This document shows positions 23,301-35,644 of a stretch of 64,000 nucleotides of DNA, piece after piece. The stretch comes from Homalodisca vitripennis (lineage: Eukaryota > Arthropoda > Insecta > Hemiptera > Cicadellidae). The translations under genes were made by a program, and so were the position numbers. Under the pieces are notes generated by a model, which worked only from the letters and a program-made list of their open reading frames with translations, was not told the DNA's origin and did not search any database. Location of the stretch: contig NW_025778866.1 of NCBI RefSeq assembly GCF_021130785.1, positions 1 through 64,000 of the forward strand, read 5' to 3'. The stretch's first letter is position 1. Every line of letters starts with the position of its first letter.

Positions 23301-23782
23301 ACCGAATTTCGCGTTACTTAAACTTGATCCTAGTCTTCACGCTTTACATAAATATATTGAGATTTATAGTCTTATTTTCATCATGTTTTTCAATGTTATA
23401 TATTCTAGCATTATAATGTTTATCCAAAATCAGAAAAAAAAACATTGATTTTGTCACAAAAATAAAATAAAAATGTACTAAAAAACAAATTATGTTAATT
23501 TGCCCTCTTCCTTCACAATCCTTCCATCGTCAAAAATAACCTTCTAACAACAAATTATGTTATGTTGAAACTATATAAAAATATTAAATTAATTTCTCTC
23601 AAATAGAATATTAAAGTACAAATTTTTTGTTTTTTAATTAAAAAATAATAATACAATTATTAAAACATCTGAATCGTCATATTCTTATTTAAAGTTTATA
23701 TTGACCTAATATAACCTAAAAATTGTATTAGCTTAATGCTGTTCCAGTATTCCACTAAATTGATGATGTCAAATTTGAAAAA

Positions 23783-23784
<2 letters not shown>

Positions 23785-23827
<43 letters not shown>
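23785..23827. repeat. Compound TG/TA microsatellite
   Basis: A short GTGTGTGTGT run passes directly into a (TA)n run. Confidence 0.93.
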
Positions 23828-24007
23828 TTGATATATATTATACATCCTTCAATATATACATAACTTAGTAATTAAAACTATAAATTGCAACTACCATAAA
23901 TAAAATAATTTGGGGCCGCTGGAAGCCAGTGACAAAGCCTTGTAAATACACAATTGGGATATTATTTACACTTTTGATACTATTCCAAAACTTTTTATTT
24001 GATACTG

Positions 24008-25176
24008 CTTGTGGTAGTTACGTTTTTAAAAGGTAAAAAATTATTTAAAAAATGTATTTTCCATACAATTTATTAAGCTTACTGTATTAATGCTAATATC
24101 CTGCAGATTTTAAGTTTATCATATAAAGTTTGTACGTAAACACGACTGAGATCTATATTGCATCTTTTTGGTTAATTTAATTTCTGTATCATTGTCTCTA
24201 TCTGTCCGCAGGAAATAAGTTATATATTTTGCATGCCATCATGGCGAAGCCTGTTAGGTGTGGCGTACTCCTAACTTGTTGAAAATACTTAAGTTTCAAT
24301 AAAATATTTCCCACTGAGCTTACGACATATCGTTGTTAAATCTATAGTTTGTGTGGGTCTTTATTATAACAAGACTTATCATACAACCTCTCCTTACGTA
24401 GAAAGCAGAAATAAAATGTATTGAATACCTAAACGTTATTTTTGTGTTACTGAACATTCCATATTACTTTACAATGTAGCAATTCTGTATAACTAGGATC
24501 TTATTAATTAGGAAAGAAGTGAAACAAATTTTTATCATAAATAAAAGCAACGTCAGAGAAATAAAAATAAATTATCTTTAATGCCTTTATATCAAAGGTA
24601 TAATTCAATTTAATTAGCTTCATAACTTTAATTTATCCACAAGTGTTTTAATTAGACTCTTGAGCTGACATATTTGTTTAATTAAAATGAAATATTAACC
24701 GAGACCAGTTTTAATAAATATTTATTTTAGTAAAGCCATAAAATTACAAACAATCCAATGTGTTTTAACTAGTCATTGGCTCGCTGGTGTAAGTTGTTAT
24801 TTAGTTCATCGAGGGTTAGGGTTAAAATAGGTACCAAAATAGATTTAAGTCCAAAAAGACGTTTTCACATATAATGGCTGCAAATCTCAGCGTTTTCTTA
24901 AGAACTTGCCTTAACTATCAATCTTATATAGCGCCGCTGTTAGAAAGCGATTTTAAGCTTCCGGGCTATTTCAATCTGACAGCTATATAAAAAGTTTCCC
25001 TATTTATTTTATTACACTATATAAAGATATATAGTTGTTTTATTGGTTTCATGTCATAATAGTAATTAATGATTAAAAGTTTATGAATTGTTTACTTAAC
25101 GTTATCATGTATTCTAGTTCTTCTAAACCTTCATGAGATATCAAATTTTAATCTGGTTAATATTGTCATTGTAGAT

Positions 25177-25207
<31 letters not shown>

Positions 25208-25580
25208 TATATATCACTTCCTGTTATATAGAATTGTATATAATGTTAGAGCAACAAATAAAAATTCGGCCGTTGAAAGCCAGTGACAAAGGGATAAAAA
25301 ATACACAATTTAGTAGATACCATTTTACCGATTAAGATAGTTCAACATTGTCTAAGAGCAAAAGATTCTCTTGGCTCAGTTGTTTGTCAATGTAGCAACT
25401 AACTAAGGTTCAGACTAAAGTGACCAATCCATTCAACCTATCGCCTTAACGTAATTATTCCCACACTGGTTACTTACGGCTTTAATCAGTTTACAGAGTT
25501 TGTCACACTTGCTGTGCAATCAAGTGGCTTACGTTTTGCGGCGTTATCCTCTACACTCGATGGTGAGTAAACTTCGGCTT
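24008..25580 (+). repeat. Dispersed repeat family D, copy 1
   Basis: Block a (24008-24955) and block b (25267-25580) align in the same order and orientation with 35645-36625 and 36669-36957. Landmarks are GGTAAAAAATTATTTAAAAA, TAATAAATATTTATTTTAGTA, TCTTGGCTCAG and GACCAATCCATTCAACC. Block b is followed at once by a TC/TA microsatellite. A fragment of the start of block b (GGAAGCCAGTGACAAAG) also occurs upstream at about 23913-23960. The class is not recognised: no protein, no clear TIR. Confidence 0.75.
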
Positions 25581-25584
25581 AAAA

Positions 25585-25589
25585 TCTCT

Positions 25590-25671
<82 letters not shown>
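25585..25671. repeat. Compound TC/TA microsatellite
   Basis: A (TC)n tract with one slip is followed by a (TA)n tract. It sits directly at the end of family D block b. Confidence 0.95.
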
Positions 25672-25674
<3 letters not shown>

Positions 25675-26284
25675 CATTTGTTGGAACCTACCACGTAATA
25701 AATAAATAAATAAAAGTACAACACACACACACACACAATATATATATACTCTCCCGGCGGAGCGAGTACTTTTTGTGATTCAATGTTTATTGAAATTATA
25801 TACCGTATACCCTGTATATATAAATCAGAAAAGCTACACCTGGTTTTGCTAAACGCACTAAATTGTGCATAAACTATGAAGGAAATCATTTTGAACACTA
25901 TTTATACGGTATGGAAATTGAAATAAAAGATTAACGAAAATAAGCAATTAAAATGTTTTGTTTTTACGAAGAACGTTTATTTAATAAACATATATTGCAT
26001 AATATTTCGTATGTGTTGGTTTAATTAAACATTCTCTTCGGAATTAAATTGTCTGAAAGTTTTGTTTGAAAAAGTTACTCATTTAATGAAATTAATTTAC
26101 TTCAACACTAAACAAAGCATGTTTTTTCGAGACGGAATTTTACATATTTTGTCTAATATCTTAGAAATGGGTGGTCTTACATGTCTAGGACGTATTTTTT
26201 TATTATTCGGTTCATTTTACATACAATCCAATAAATTTAACAACTATTTTTACGCCTGGATTTCACCAGTTTTACTTTATTTCC
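25672..26284. other. AT-rich sequence with short AC/TA tract, no gene seen
   Basis: A short (AC)n-(TA)n tract lies at 25722-25748. The plus-strand frame at 26062-26325 and minus-strand frame at 25674-25898 show no domain. Its right side runs into a family A copy. Confidence 0.4.
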
Positions 26285-26425
26285 GCCCTGTCGGGCGAAA
26301 TCTTTCGCTAGCAGTAGCTCGCTAACAAAGCGTTTCCATGTATATGTTTATATGGCTTTTTTCTATTATTTTGATGAGAGGAACCCAGAGAAGTTTTTTG
26401 GTTTACTCGTGGGTCACCCTGTATA
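26285..26425 (+). repeat. Dispersed repeat family A, copy 3
   Basis: It contains CGAAATCTTTCGCTAGCAG and CTCGCTAACAAAGCGTTT, and ends GGGTCACCCTGTATAATAC. This is the same layout as 2058-2206. Confidence 0.68.
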
Positions 26426-26929
26426 ATACATAGTATTTTCGTTTGTATAATACGTTGAATTGACATTATTAACCTGAAACAGTTATTAAGAAATTCATAA
26501 AATTTCGGATAAACTTCTATATCTATGTCAAAAAACACTAAAAAGTTTACTAAACAAGCGAATTCCATGTGGCAGATAAAGCAGTGTTTAATCAATCAAA
26601 AACGCAGGACGGTATCTGTCACATTGCTACTGTTTTATGCCAAACGTCAATTTAGATGTTTGAAATTTAATTAATCACTTTCACATGAATCATTGTAGAA
26701 GAGAACTGCGGAAATCACATTGAAATTTGTAAAACAAATGATTTAATTAGTGTGGAATATTAATGAATCCTGCTGTCAATCCGTCTAAATACAGGGAGAA
26801 ATTACTCGAGTCTAAAAAAGTTGTATTTTATTGTTGGTTTATATAACATTCTTTTAACAGAGATTTAGAATAAGCTACGTTTCCCTAATGTGTTAACTCC
26901 AACTACGTATTTGATAGATCGTTAGGTCA

Positions 26930-27075
26930 GAGGTAAATATTTTTCTGGCGTGTAGTAAGAGTACGCTACACCAAATGCCGCGTAAAACGTTTCGCAGAGA
27001 TAAAATTTAAAATCTATAGCTTATTTCATTATCAAGGTGACCTGCGGACATACAGACAGATAGAAAAATTATACA
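26930..27075 (-). repeat. Inverted fragment related to family D block a
   Basis: The reverse complement contains TGTCCGCAGGTCACC, a TTTTACGCGGCATTTGGTGT stretch and AGCGTACTC. Related words in the same order are found at 24200-24275 and 35870-35945 (CCGCAGG, then GGTGTGGCGTACTCC). Confidence 0.5.
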
Positions 27076-27439
27076 TAAAATAAATTGATTAAAAAGCTCA
27101 TTTTAGAACTCATTCTTTTTTACGTAAAAATAAAGTATCGTGACACATGATACATTCACATTTTAAAATTATAAAAGTTCTGGTGATCTCTACAAGGCAC
27201 GACAACGCAAGAATATGCTCAAATCAAACATTGTCACTAACTTTTTACATTGAAGTACCACTTTAGTAAATAAAAAAAAATTCAAATGTTAAAATCTTCC
27301 GATTTTAATCCACTTTTTTCCAAATTTGTTTCTTCTGTTTCTTGCTCGTTCCGTCATGTTTATCCATAAGATAAATGTAAAAATATTCACTGACACCTAG
27401 CCACATCCCATGGAGTGACATGCACCTCCGTCCAACTCG

Positions 27440-27655
27440 GTGCTGCCTCTTTTTTTGCAGACAGAAATGAAGCTTTTATGCAAGCTTCCAAGTCTTTAAG
27501 TTACTTCTGTTCAAGAAACCGTACAGACAGACAACCAAGTAGATGGGACAGACAGAAATCATCCACTATTGTAAATTGATTATAGCTATGTTTGTAATAG
27601 TAATATTTTTAACAATTTGAAGCCTTAAATTTTGAACCGTTTATCAACCAATTTT
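27440..27655. repeat. Local direct repeat, copy 1
   Basis: AATGAAGCTTTTATGCAAGC, then CAAGTCTTTAAG, GACAGAC and TGTAAATTGATTATAGCTAT recur in the same order at 28255-28460 with substitutions. The two copies are about 815 bp apart. Confidence 0.55.
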
Positions 27656-28254
27656 ATTATATCTTTAAATATCATTTTAAGTATCCAAAAAATTCTATCT
27701 GGTTCTGTGAGCCTTAATTTGCTTAATTGGAAGCCTATCATCCCATCATAACTCAAGAAAACGTTGATCGGGGGCGTGCTTATGATACAAAAGACACTGA
27801 ACTTATTGAAATGGTTGAATCTGCCGAGGGAGATTGGTTCCGCAATAGTTTAAATAATCGTGTATGATTTTTGAAAGTCAGGGGAATTGTTTCTCAATTT
27901 GGACTTCATAAATTGAGTAATACGCAAATGCTGAGCGTGAAAAATTCAACCAGCACACCCCTCAACCACTTAATAGTGAGGGGCATTGTATTATTTTGAA
28001 AATTATCACTGGTGAAGATTATCGCCTTTGGTTGTGTAGAGACGAGCCATATCCAACAATCGTCAAGAAACAAAGATCAGTAGAAAAATTAATGTACACT
28101 GTTTTTTCTTTAGTACGAAACTGATGGAGACTATTAAGCTGGAGGGCTAAAGAACAGGGCAAACTGTAGCAAAAAGCAATCTTTGTAAGAAGTACAAGAG
28201 TGACGTAAATCATCGACCAAATCTATTTGCCCCTTTTTTGTTTTTTTTCCTAAA

Positions 28255-28500
28255 AATGAAGCTTAATACAACATTTCAAGTCTTTACATACTTTGTTTTC
28301 AAGATATCGTTGCGGAGAGACAGGTGGAGAAGCAAAAAGAAATGAAATATTTTCCAGCCCCTGGAGTAATAGGCTGCTCTAAACGCTCAGCTAATAAGTT
28401 AGCTAATAACAAAACCAAATCAGCCATTATAAATTGATGTAGCTATTATTGCTAATAGTGAATTCTTTACGATATGAAGAATTAACCTGTAACATTTTAT
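28255..28500. repeat. Local direct repeat, copy 2
   Basis: Contains AATGAAGCTTAATACAACAT, CAAGTCTTTACA and ATAAATTGATGTAGCTATTA, matching the copy near 27.5 kb. The intervening 27660-28230 has no recognised gene. Confidence 0.55.
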
Positions 28501-29239
28501 CACATTTCATTAGTCTATTCTCAAATATTATTTAAAGAACGCCAATAATTGTGCCTATAATTGAGTTTCTAACTTGAATCCCAGGAGTGATAATATAAAA
28601 TATTAACTATTTCACTATAACATGAATAGTTATTTCAATTAACAGGGATGCCAGAAAACAAGTCGCATAACGTAATATAAACATAATAAAATAGTATTCG
28701 TCCACACCCAAATTAATCAGACATGAACATCAATTCACACTCTACTTTATATATCTTTTTAATGCAAAATAATTTTTTTACTCTCTATTTTTCAATATCC
28801 ATTCAAAAAGTATAGACTTGGCAGAGTTGAGCTTTGTAGCCTTACCACTCTTACACTTGCTTACCAGATTAACATTTAGTGAATCTGCATTGATTTAGTA
28901 CCGTGATCTGCATCTGTTTGTTTCCAAGAAGTATCAGATTTTCATCGTAATTTAATACATCATCGTATTCAATTATCGTATTAAATAGTGTGCGGGAATC
29001 GGTGATGGAGCTCAATCGGTTATTGCTAGAAAAATTAAATTAGAATTTAAAATTAAGTTTGGTTAAGATATTTAATTTTGATCAGAGATTTGGGTGTGAA
29101 ATGTGTATCTGCAAGATTTGTCCAAAAATTGTTTGCGCCACAGCAAAATGTAGCGCGGGGTCTCGGTTCATCCAATAAAAACGAAGAAACTTTAAAAAAA
29201 CATAATTATTGAAACAAATAATTTCACATCACGTAACAA
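28501..29239. other. AT-rich sequence, no gene seen
   Basis: No open frame of note, no TIR and no microsatellite. The sequence is ordinary AT-rich filler. Confidence 0.4.
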
Positions 29240-29400
29240 TGTTGGGAAAACTTGATTCAATGCAAATGTTGAGTTCAGCTCCACTTCCAGTTAGCCGAGC
29301 GTCTGAAATCTGACACTGTCACAGACTTAGCTCCTATAAATCTAAAGTCAACGTTCGTCTGAAGAGATCCAACGAAGTCAGCGACGAAGAGTAAAAACGA
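29240..29400 (-). repeat. Dispersed repeat family C, copy 2 (inverted)
   Basis: The reverse complement carries CTTCAGACGAAC, GTCTGTGACAGTGTCAGATT and GAGCTGAACTCAACATTTGC, colinear with 9342-9485. Confidence 0.65.
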
Positions 29401-29454
29401 ACTGTGCATTGTTTTGACATCAGAGAAACTATACTAAAATAAAGTGCCAGAAGA

Positions 29455-29458
<4 letters not shown>

Positions 29459-29511
<53 letters not shown>
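29459..29511. repeat. TA microsatellite
   Basis: A pure (TA)n run of about 50 bases. Confidence 0.97.
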
Positions 29512-29515
<4 letters not shown>

Positions 29516-29753
29516 GTTGTCTCTCAATTTTCCAACTGATGATACATGAATCTTACTATATTATTATCATGAAAATCTTATGATTTTATTGATTTGTTGT
29601 CTTCTATAAATAATTAGCTGTAATGTATTGGACTAATCGAAGGGTTTACAAATTCACTCCTTCACACGTCCAATTTTGCATATTTTATAAAATAGTAGTA
29701 AGCTGCTTTTTACAAAATTAAATTATATTATTACACTTTTATGGTTTAATAAT

Positions 29754-30870
29754 CCAATAATTGAACAAGGTTTTTATTGGCCAACGCATCCCACGAATCA
29801 ACTTGTCCTATAGGCTCGCCTGCATTCATTAAATTGAAAAGTAAATCCTGCTATAACAAGAGAGGCTTATGGAAATGAAAATATTATGCATATTAGTTGA
29901 ATTTTTTAGCTGTGCGTTTGTGTATTCGAGCTTTATACATTAATATAATTATGTTTGAACTGTAAATCCTTTAAAACATTTCTCATTTCCCGTTATGACA
30001 AGGATTTTCGTAGTACAAAAAATCTGTCCGCATATAATAAAGTTATACTCATAAAAATATACATCAATATAAAATGTCATCTCTTATTATGGGGTTATTT
30101 TTAATGGTTGTAATTTAAGTTGTTTATACTGACTATAATATTGACACATATTAGTATATTGTGTGAAAGATGTATAGTATCCACTTCACGTATTCTATTG
30201 AGTGTATTTTTTTTTTACTAAACTTCACGTAAAAAGGAAATTTTCATTTCCACGAATGTATATAAAAAAAAACTAGTGTATAGATTGTTTAATTTAAGTA
30301 TTAAAACTAATGTTATACTATCCATTTCTTGCTTTATGTATTAACATTTATGGGCTTTGTCCCAGCTTATATAAGTAAAATAATATTAAGTTAATGGAGT
30401 CTTTATATTATCAATGCTGTATTTTATCATTTATTCAATACGTGATAGATTTTAGGTAAATATATATGTGTATATAATATATAAATATATAATGTAGTAT
30501 ATTTTATATATACATATAGTAAATATATATTTTTATTTATTTATCGAATGCTGAAAATTACTTAACATCGGTGTAGAGAATAACGCCAGAAAACTTAAGC
30601 CGCTTGATTGCACAGCAAGTGTAACAAACTCTGTAAGCTGATTACAGCTGTAAGTAACCACTGCGGGAATAATCACGTTTAAGGCGATCGGTTGAATGGA
30701 TTTGTCTCTGTAGTCAGAACCTTAGTTACTTGCTACATTGGCGAACACTCAGCCAAGAGAATCTCTTGCTCTTAAACAATGTGAAACTATCTTAAATTAA
30801 CTATTTTAATTGCATTTACTGAATTGTGTATTTTAAACACTTTGTAAGTGGTTTTTTTTCGGCCCAGTTT
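29754..30870 (-). repeat. Dispersed repeat family D, inverted copy (blocks b and c)
   Basis: 30560-30870 reversed matches block b, with words such as GCCAAGAGAATCTCTTGCTC and GGTTGAATGGATTTG corresponding to 25267-25580. 29754-30290 matches the reverse complement of 37880-38350 (block c): GAACAAGGTTTTTATTGGCC against the GCTTTTTATTGCAGG side, and AAATCTGTCCGCATAT against ATATGGACAGATTTTTG. A TA-rich tract (about 30460-30545) lies between b and c, where the other copies also carry a microsatellite. Confidence 0.72.
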
Positions 30871-31029
30871 TATTTGTTACGCTTAAGTTTACAGACATCT
30901 ATATAACACGAAGTCATATAAAAAATCTACAATGATATATAAATAACATTAAAATGTCACAATAAAGAAGAATTAGAAAACTTGATAACGAAATAAGTCA
31001 AATAGGCCTTCTGGCGGCTAATTCGGTTT

Positions 31030-31830
31030 GTGCGTTGCACCTGCACGCCGAAGGAAAGCTTACTGACAATTATCACCCCGAGGTACTTGGCAGCAGGTCA
31101 AGACGCAGGCCAAAAGGCGTGGTCCATTTGCAGGGGAACACGGTGGGAATTATCCTCTTCTTATGGAGCGCTATCTCTGTCTTGCTGATCACTAGAGACA
31201 GGCCATGACCCTTCATCCACTCGTTGACGTTAACCAGGCCTAGTTTGAGTGTCGACTGTTCAACCAACGCTTTTAGCTGTAAAGCCAACGTGCAGGTTCA
31301 AGTGCTGCATCTCTAGTCTCAGCAAGCTGTCATAAAAAACGTTCCGGAGGTCGAGCCCAAGAATCGAACCCTGTGCAGCTCCGGTAGTAGTATTGGAAAC
31401 TCGTCGCTGACCTGCAGTGGTATCATACTGCTGGATGCGAACCGTCAAGTATTACTAGATGATTATCAGAAGATGAATAGGAAGGTGGAACGTGTGCTCA
31501 AGCGCCCACAACTTGCCACTTCACCTGGAAGAATTAAAAGCGTTTTTCACAATTGAGCAAGTAGGACCACGCAACGCGTCCAGTTGTGGTCCTCCGCCCT
31601 CCGCACTGGCTGCACTACCTGCTGGATGGCGTCCATGGTATAATGGCCGAATATGTTGTGGTAACAAGTCACCCGCAGAGACGATCGCCTTGGTAGGTCT
31701 GACACATATGAGCTTCTCAACACCTTTTCCTGCAGTGTCAATCATACGCAAAGGGCGAAAAGAAGATGTTCCCGGTACAGTCTTAGCCTTGGAGATCAAG
31801 ACTATGTAGGCCACCTTCCATGCAGAGTAA
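31030..31830 (-). pseudogene. R1-like reverse transcriptase, frameshifted
   Basis: Minus-strand pieces include SSFRPLRMIDTAGKGVEKLI (31650-31740), the fingers/palm start typical of R1 elements. They continue with a block like MDAIQQVVQPVRRAEDHN, then KNAFNSSR, then TTGAAQGSILGLDLRNVFYD with the GAAQGSILG motif (31350-31400), and LLRLEM. The usual GFADDV box is degraded and reads VGFTAKS near 31265-31285. Next comes NEWMKGHGLSLVISKTEI, as in R1 proteins. The LDTAGK and AAQGSILGP motifs and the MEGHGLSLAxxKTE block are what make me choose the R1 clade over jockey. At least four frameshifts. Insertion is in anonymous DNA, not in a recognisable 28S rRNA gene. Confidence 0.85.
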
Positions 31831-32249
31831 ATAACACCATCTGCTAAACATGTATTGGTCGGGTCCAGGAGAACTGTTGAATTTACAACCCCATGCGCTT
31901 TCTGTTATGACAGCGGCGATAAGCTCTCCTTCTTAAAAGGCTGGGAAGGCACCAATAACTCAAAACTCCCGAAGCTGGGTGAGACAGGAACAGCGTGTCA
32001 ACGATAGCGGACATGGCTAGAGGTTTCATGACATCAGGTGGGGAGTGGATTTCTAGCTTCTGGGTTAAAATTTTGTAGCCCATCTCCCAGGGGTCATTGT
32101 CGACCACAGTTTTTTTCCAACACCTGAACTTAAATCCGGTTTATGGCTCCAAGGAGTTTACGCCTGCCCGGCCTGTTGCTCAGCCGATGTAATATCTGCG
32201 GCGGGTCAGTTCCTGCCTCGCCCGCGTAGCTCTTCGTTGAACAAGACAT

Positions 32250-33000
32250 CTCCTCAGGAGGTCCGCGGTTATAAGCGTCCACCAATAGACTGATTTGTGC
32301 TGTCATCGGCGAGAGACTCCGGACAAGGACTGTTCACATGCGGGGCAATATGAGTCATAGTCCCTGTTGCCAGATCTTTCAGCGTTTCCATGATGACCAA
32401 GCGTCTATTTCTTGACGAAATCCTAAAATGAGCTTTTGTCAAAACGACTGACATTCCAGCGTCTAAGCAGAGGAGCAGAACTGGCATCTGGTTTCGCCTG
32501 TTCTGAAAGGACCTTAAAAGTATAGGTGGTGGAATAGTCCTCATAGACATAGCAGTCGGAAATCCGATGGACGATCCCTCCAGATGAGAAGGATAAGTCC
32601 TGGGATCGTCTCTCCATACCCTGGACGACGGAAAGTGGATACGGCGTCCTTGTAGAGGATATGGAGTCCCGACATGGCACCCATGAATGTAGCGGTCTCG
32701 AGAGTTAGTCTCGGAGGAAACTCACTCCACCGATCTGACATTAAAGTCACCGTAAACAACCACGTCGGTGATATTCCTCATCTCGTGCTCAAGGGAATCG
32801 ATCATCCGACAAAAGACTACGATGGACTGATTTGGTGTGAGGTGGCAGGAGAATAAGTATGAAACCCACGCTCCTCATTTAAACGAAACGGTTTACCTAA
32901 GCATGTTACCAGGACAGGTACGTTTCCGATGTCAAGAATCCAGATTGTACAGAAGCCCTCGGCTAGAAGTGTCTGTATCCGCTGGTTCTTCCGCTTCTCC
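32250..33000 (-). pseudogene. R1-like endonuclease domain, degraded
   Basis: The minus-strand codons at 32740-32751 give GDFN, preceded by DVVVYG. This is the conserved motif of the exonuclease-endonuclease-phosphatase fold, which nicks target DNA in LINE insertion. Upstream, MRNITD and downstream, RYIHG-like residues fit the spacing of R1 endonucleases. Stop codons and frame changes interrupt the domain. Confidence 0.75.
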
Positions 33001-33199
33001 TTTTTTCAACCTCAGACTCGGTAGGACTTGAAGGTAGGCGCTTAGATGCTGGGGGCTCGAGATCTTAACAGACTGCCTCGGACTCCTAAGTTATAGAACG
33101 TGTTTAGGATTGGTTTCAAGTGTAAAGATACTCCCCCTCACTTACTGGCTGATGTTTGTCCTGTCTAAGAGCCGCAGTCTTCGTCGCTATCAATGTACT

Positions 33200-34050
33200 T
33201 AGACATTAGCGGGGATGCCCCTCCTCCGCCTCCCTAGCCAGAGCAATAACAGCTTCGTATGGCATTGTCTTACTGACGGCCGCTCCTGGGGAGGAGGCTT
33301 GAAGCCACGGATTGTGCGGTTACCGAGGAGGGCGGTGTTTCGCCAAGACTCGCCATCCGGTTGCTGTAGACCAGCGATCTTGGCACCCGAAATTTACAAT
33401 TTCGTCAACACTCCCGACTTGACTGGGAGGAGGCTGAATTGGGAGCTACTCTTGTTAAGAAGTGCTTGGAGTTTAGAGATCCCCGAGATAGTTCTTGCAC
33501 TATCTGAACTTTTTTTTTAATTACTTTAAGCGTCCATGATGTCTGGCTTAGCCCCAAACAGCCCTTAAAAACACAGGCAGTCCCGATGAGCAGTGGCCTT
33601 GGCAGAACCCTCCCATGGTCGCAGCATCGCCCTTTTCCGGTCGAAAACCGGCACTACGACCAAAATGGGATTTTCAACCAGCTGATAGGGCATCCAGCTG
33701 GCTAAACAGACCCTGGCCAATTGTACTATCCGGCAGCGTTGGAAGTGCAAGACAAACCCAGTTCTAATTTGTAACCTCTACTGAACAAAGACCTCCAACG
33801 TCACAGAGGCACATGACACAAATCTACGCCCGCAAGTTGACCGGAATGATTTGGCGTGGAAAGCCGGGCTGTTGCGATTAGTCCAGAACATGCAACTTTG
33901 AAACGGGTATGCGTAAAACAAACAAGTGCGCTCCGCTCTTGTAGTCGCCTCTTACTGGCCTATTATAACCCAGATCCGCCCGGAAAGCCCGAGTCCTTCA
34001 AATGGAGTCTTCGGAGTCAAATTCTGTTTAGGAAATTTTTTGTAGATCAC
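33200..34050 (-). pseudogene. Probable LINE ORF1 (gag-like) remnant
   Basis: The position upstream of the endonuclease, on the same strand and with the same GC-rich composition, argues for ORF1. I see Cys/His-containing pieces around 33565-33750 but cannot line up a clean CCHC zinc knuckle series. The identity therefore rests mainly on position. Confidence 0.45.
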
Positions 34051-34499
34051 TAAAATATAGAACCTGCGTGAAAACTAATCGTTACTACTGAGAGAATACA
34101 CACTATAAATGTAAATAAATTGAAAGTAGTAGTTAAATTAATTAAACACTTGTTGAGTCATCATAAAATAATGTTTTACACAAAATCGTAAGGCAGGCAG
34201 GTTTTTATTAAATTAATTAATTAAACTTACAAAAGATTTAATAGGAACCAATATGAGATTTTTTACTATACGACAAGCTAGTAAAACGTAGACCGTAGGG
34301 ATTTTCGAAATAAGAGTAGGCCTTTGTTCATACCAGACTGTAAGGTTTTCGATGTAAAATTTAAATACAATCGGTTAGTTTATTGCATAAAAAGCAAAAA
34401 CACTTAAAGGACCTTTAACATTTATAAATATTAGCTAGTGATATTGCTTCCAATAACAAACTTTGTTTTTATTGATGGCAGTATTCATAATTTATTGTA

Positions 34500-34745
34500 T
34501 AGGTAAAGTATCCTACGTGGTAAATGAATGATTGAGACTGAATAAACTAAAAGTCATGAGAGAGATTGAGAAGCCCCTTGTGTGTTTTTTATTCACTGAT
34601 GTTACTGGAGGACAAGTGTAAGGGCAGGGAAAAGTTGGAGAGTGATGTGACCTTAGAAGTTTGCTCTTCGCCTTTCAAGGCTTCGTTCAAGTTTGAAGTG
34701 AAAAAGTGTATTTTACTAATAGGAGTACAGCTTCAATCTTGAATG
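34500..34745 (+). repeat. Dispersed repeat family E, copy 1
   Basis: 34600-34740 reversed matches 40225-40440. Shared words are AAGATTGAAGCTGTACTCC / AAATTGAAGCTGTTCTTC, TTTTCCCTGCCCTTACA / TTTTTCCTGCCCTTACA and CTTGTCCT / TTGTCCT. The two copies are inverted and about 5.6 kb apart. Confidence 0.7.
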
Positions 34746-35644
34746 TTTAGAATTTCGTAACAAAATGCTTTTGTAAGTTGTCTAAATTGTTGACCTTTCC
34801 TACGAGACTCGACATGTGCTGAACGAGATCACGAGATCACGAGAACACTTTCACCTATCCTAAGCGCATTATTTTTATTATCTTCTAGGTTTTAATTGTC
34901 ATGTTTACCAGTATTATTGTATTCATTGGTCTCCTCTCCTGGTTACTGTAAATTACGTTCTCAGATTTTTTCCAGGTTAATGTCACTTTAATGTAAAATA
35001 TTAATCTTCACTGTTCTTCTTATTATCTTTTGCCGCTTTTCAGCAATTTCTTGGATTTTTATTACTGGCCGAACAAGACCAGATAGCCAGTTAGAGCCCA
35101 AGACAATTATCTGTGTTAATCTGTTTGATATCCAATTAATTTTCTTTTATAAACTTGTCACTTTCTTTATACAGCTTATTAATAAACTTGTTCATTTTCT
35201 ACGCTCTTGTACGAATTTGTAGAGTTGCCATTTTTTACTTAAAGTATGATTCTGACCAATATAAAAAATACTAATAATTAAGTAAAATTGATGTTTTCAA
35301 TCTGATATAATATTAACACAGTTAGTCCAATTCGACTACGCCTACAGTGTATGCATTCAAAGAAAATAAAAAAATTCCAATTTTAAAATATTGAAGAGAT
35401 CCGTCTTTATTAGAATAAGTATAGAATTAGAAATGAAAACACTAAGTGGATAACTTTAAAAAAATCTCGTAAAGTTTTATTATAAATGATATTTTAATGG
35501 TTTGAACGTCAATTTTGGAAGCAGTATAATAAACATGAAAGTAAATAATGCATTATCGAAAGAAAAGAAATAGTTTTCTAAGATTAGGAATATTTTTCTC
35601 TCTTGCTTTTGATACTTTTTTCCGAACGGTTCCTGTTAAACCGT
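34746..35644. other. AT-rich sequence, no gene seen
   Basis: No domain-bearing frame and no microsatellite. A CACGAGATCACGAGATCACG direct repeat of three units occurs at about 34827-34842. Confidence 0.4.

Larger units (their letters stand above)
31000..34060 (-). mobile_element. R1-like LINE, 3'-truncated, minus strand
   Basis: A GC-richer island of about 3 kb holds, on the minus strand and in LINE order, a gag-like region (about 33200-34050), an apurinic-type endonuclease (about 32250-33000) and a reverse transcriptase (about 31030-31830). The codons are clearly richer in G and C than the surrounding DNA. The coding sequence stops just after the YLGV-type position of the reverse transcriptase, so the thumb, C-terminus and 3' tail are missing. 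LINE copies usually lose the 5' end, so a missing 3' end points to a later deletion or recombination. Confidence 0.85.

Noticed and set aside
31000..34060. Host gene exon cluster because of the higher GC content
   Set aside because: The minus strand carries the reverse transcriptase and GDFN endonuclease motifs of an R1-like LINE in the expected order.
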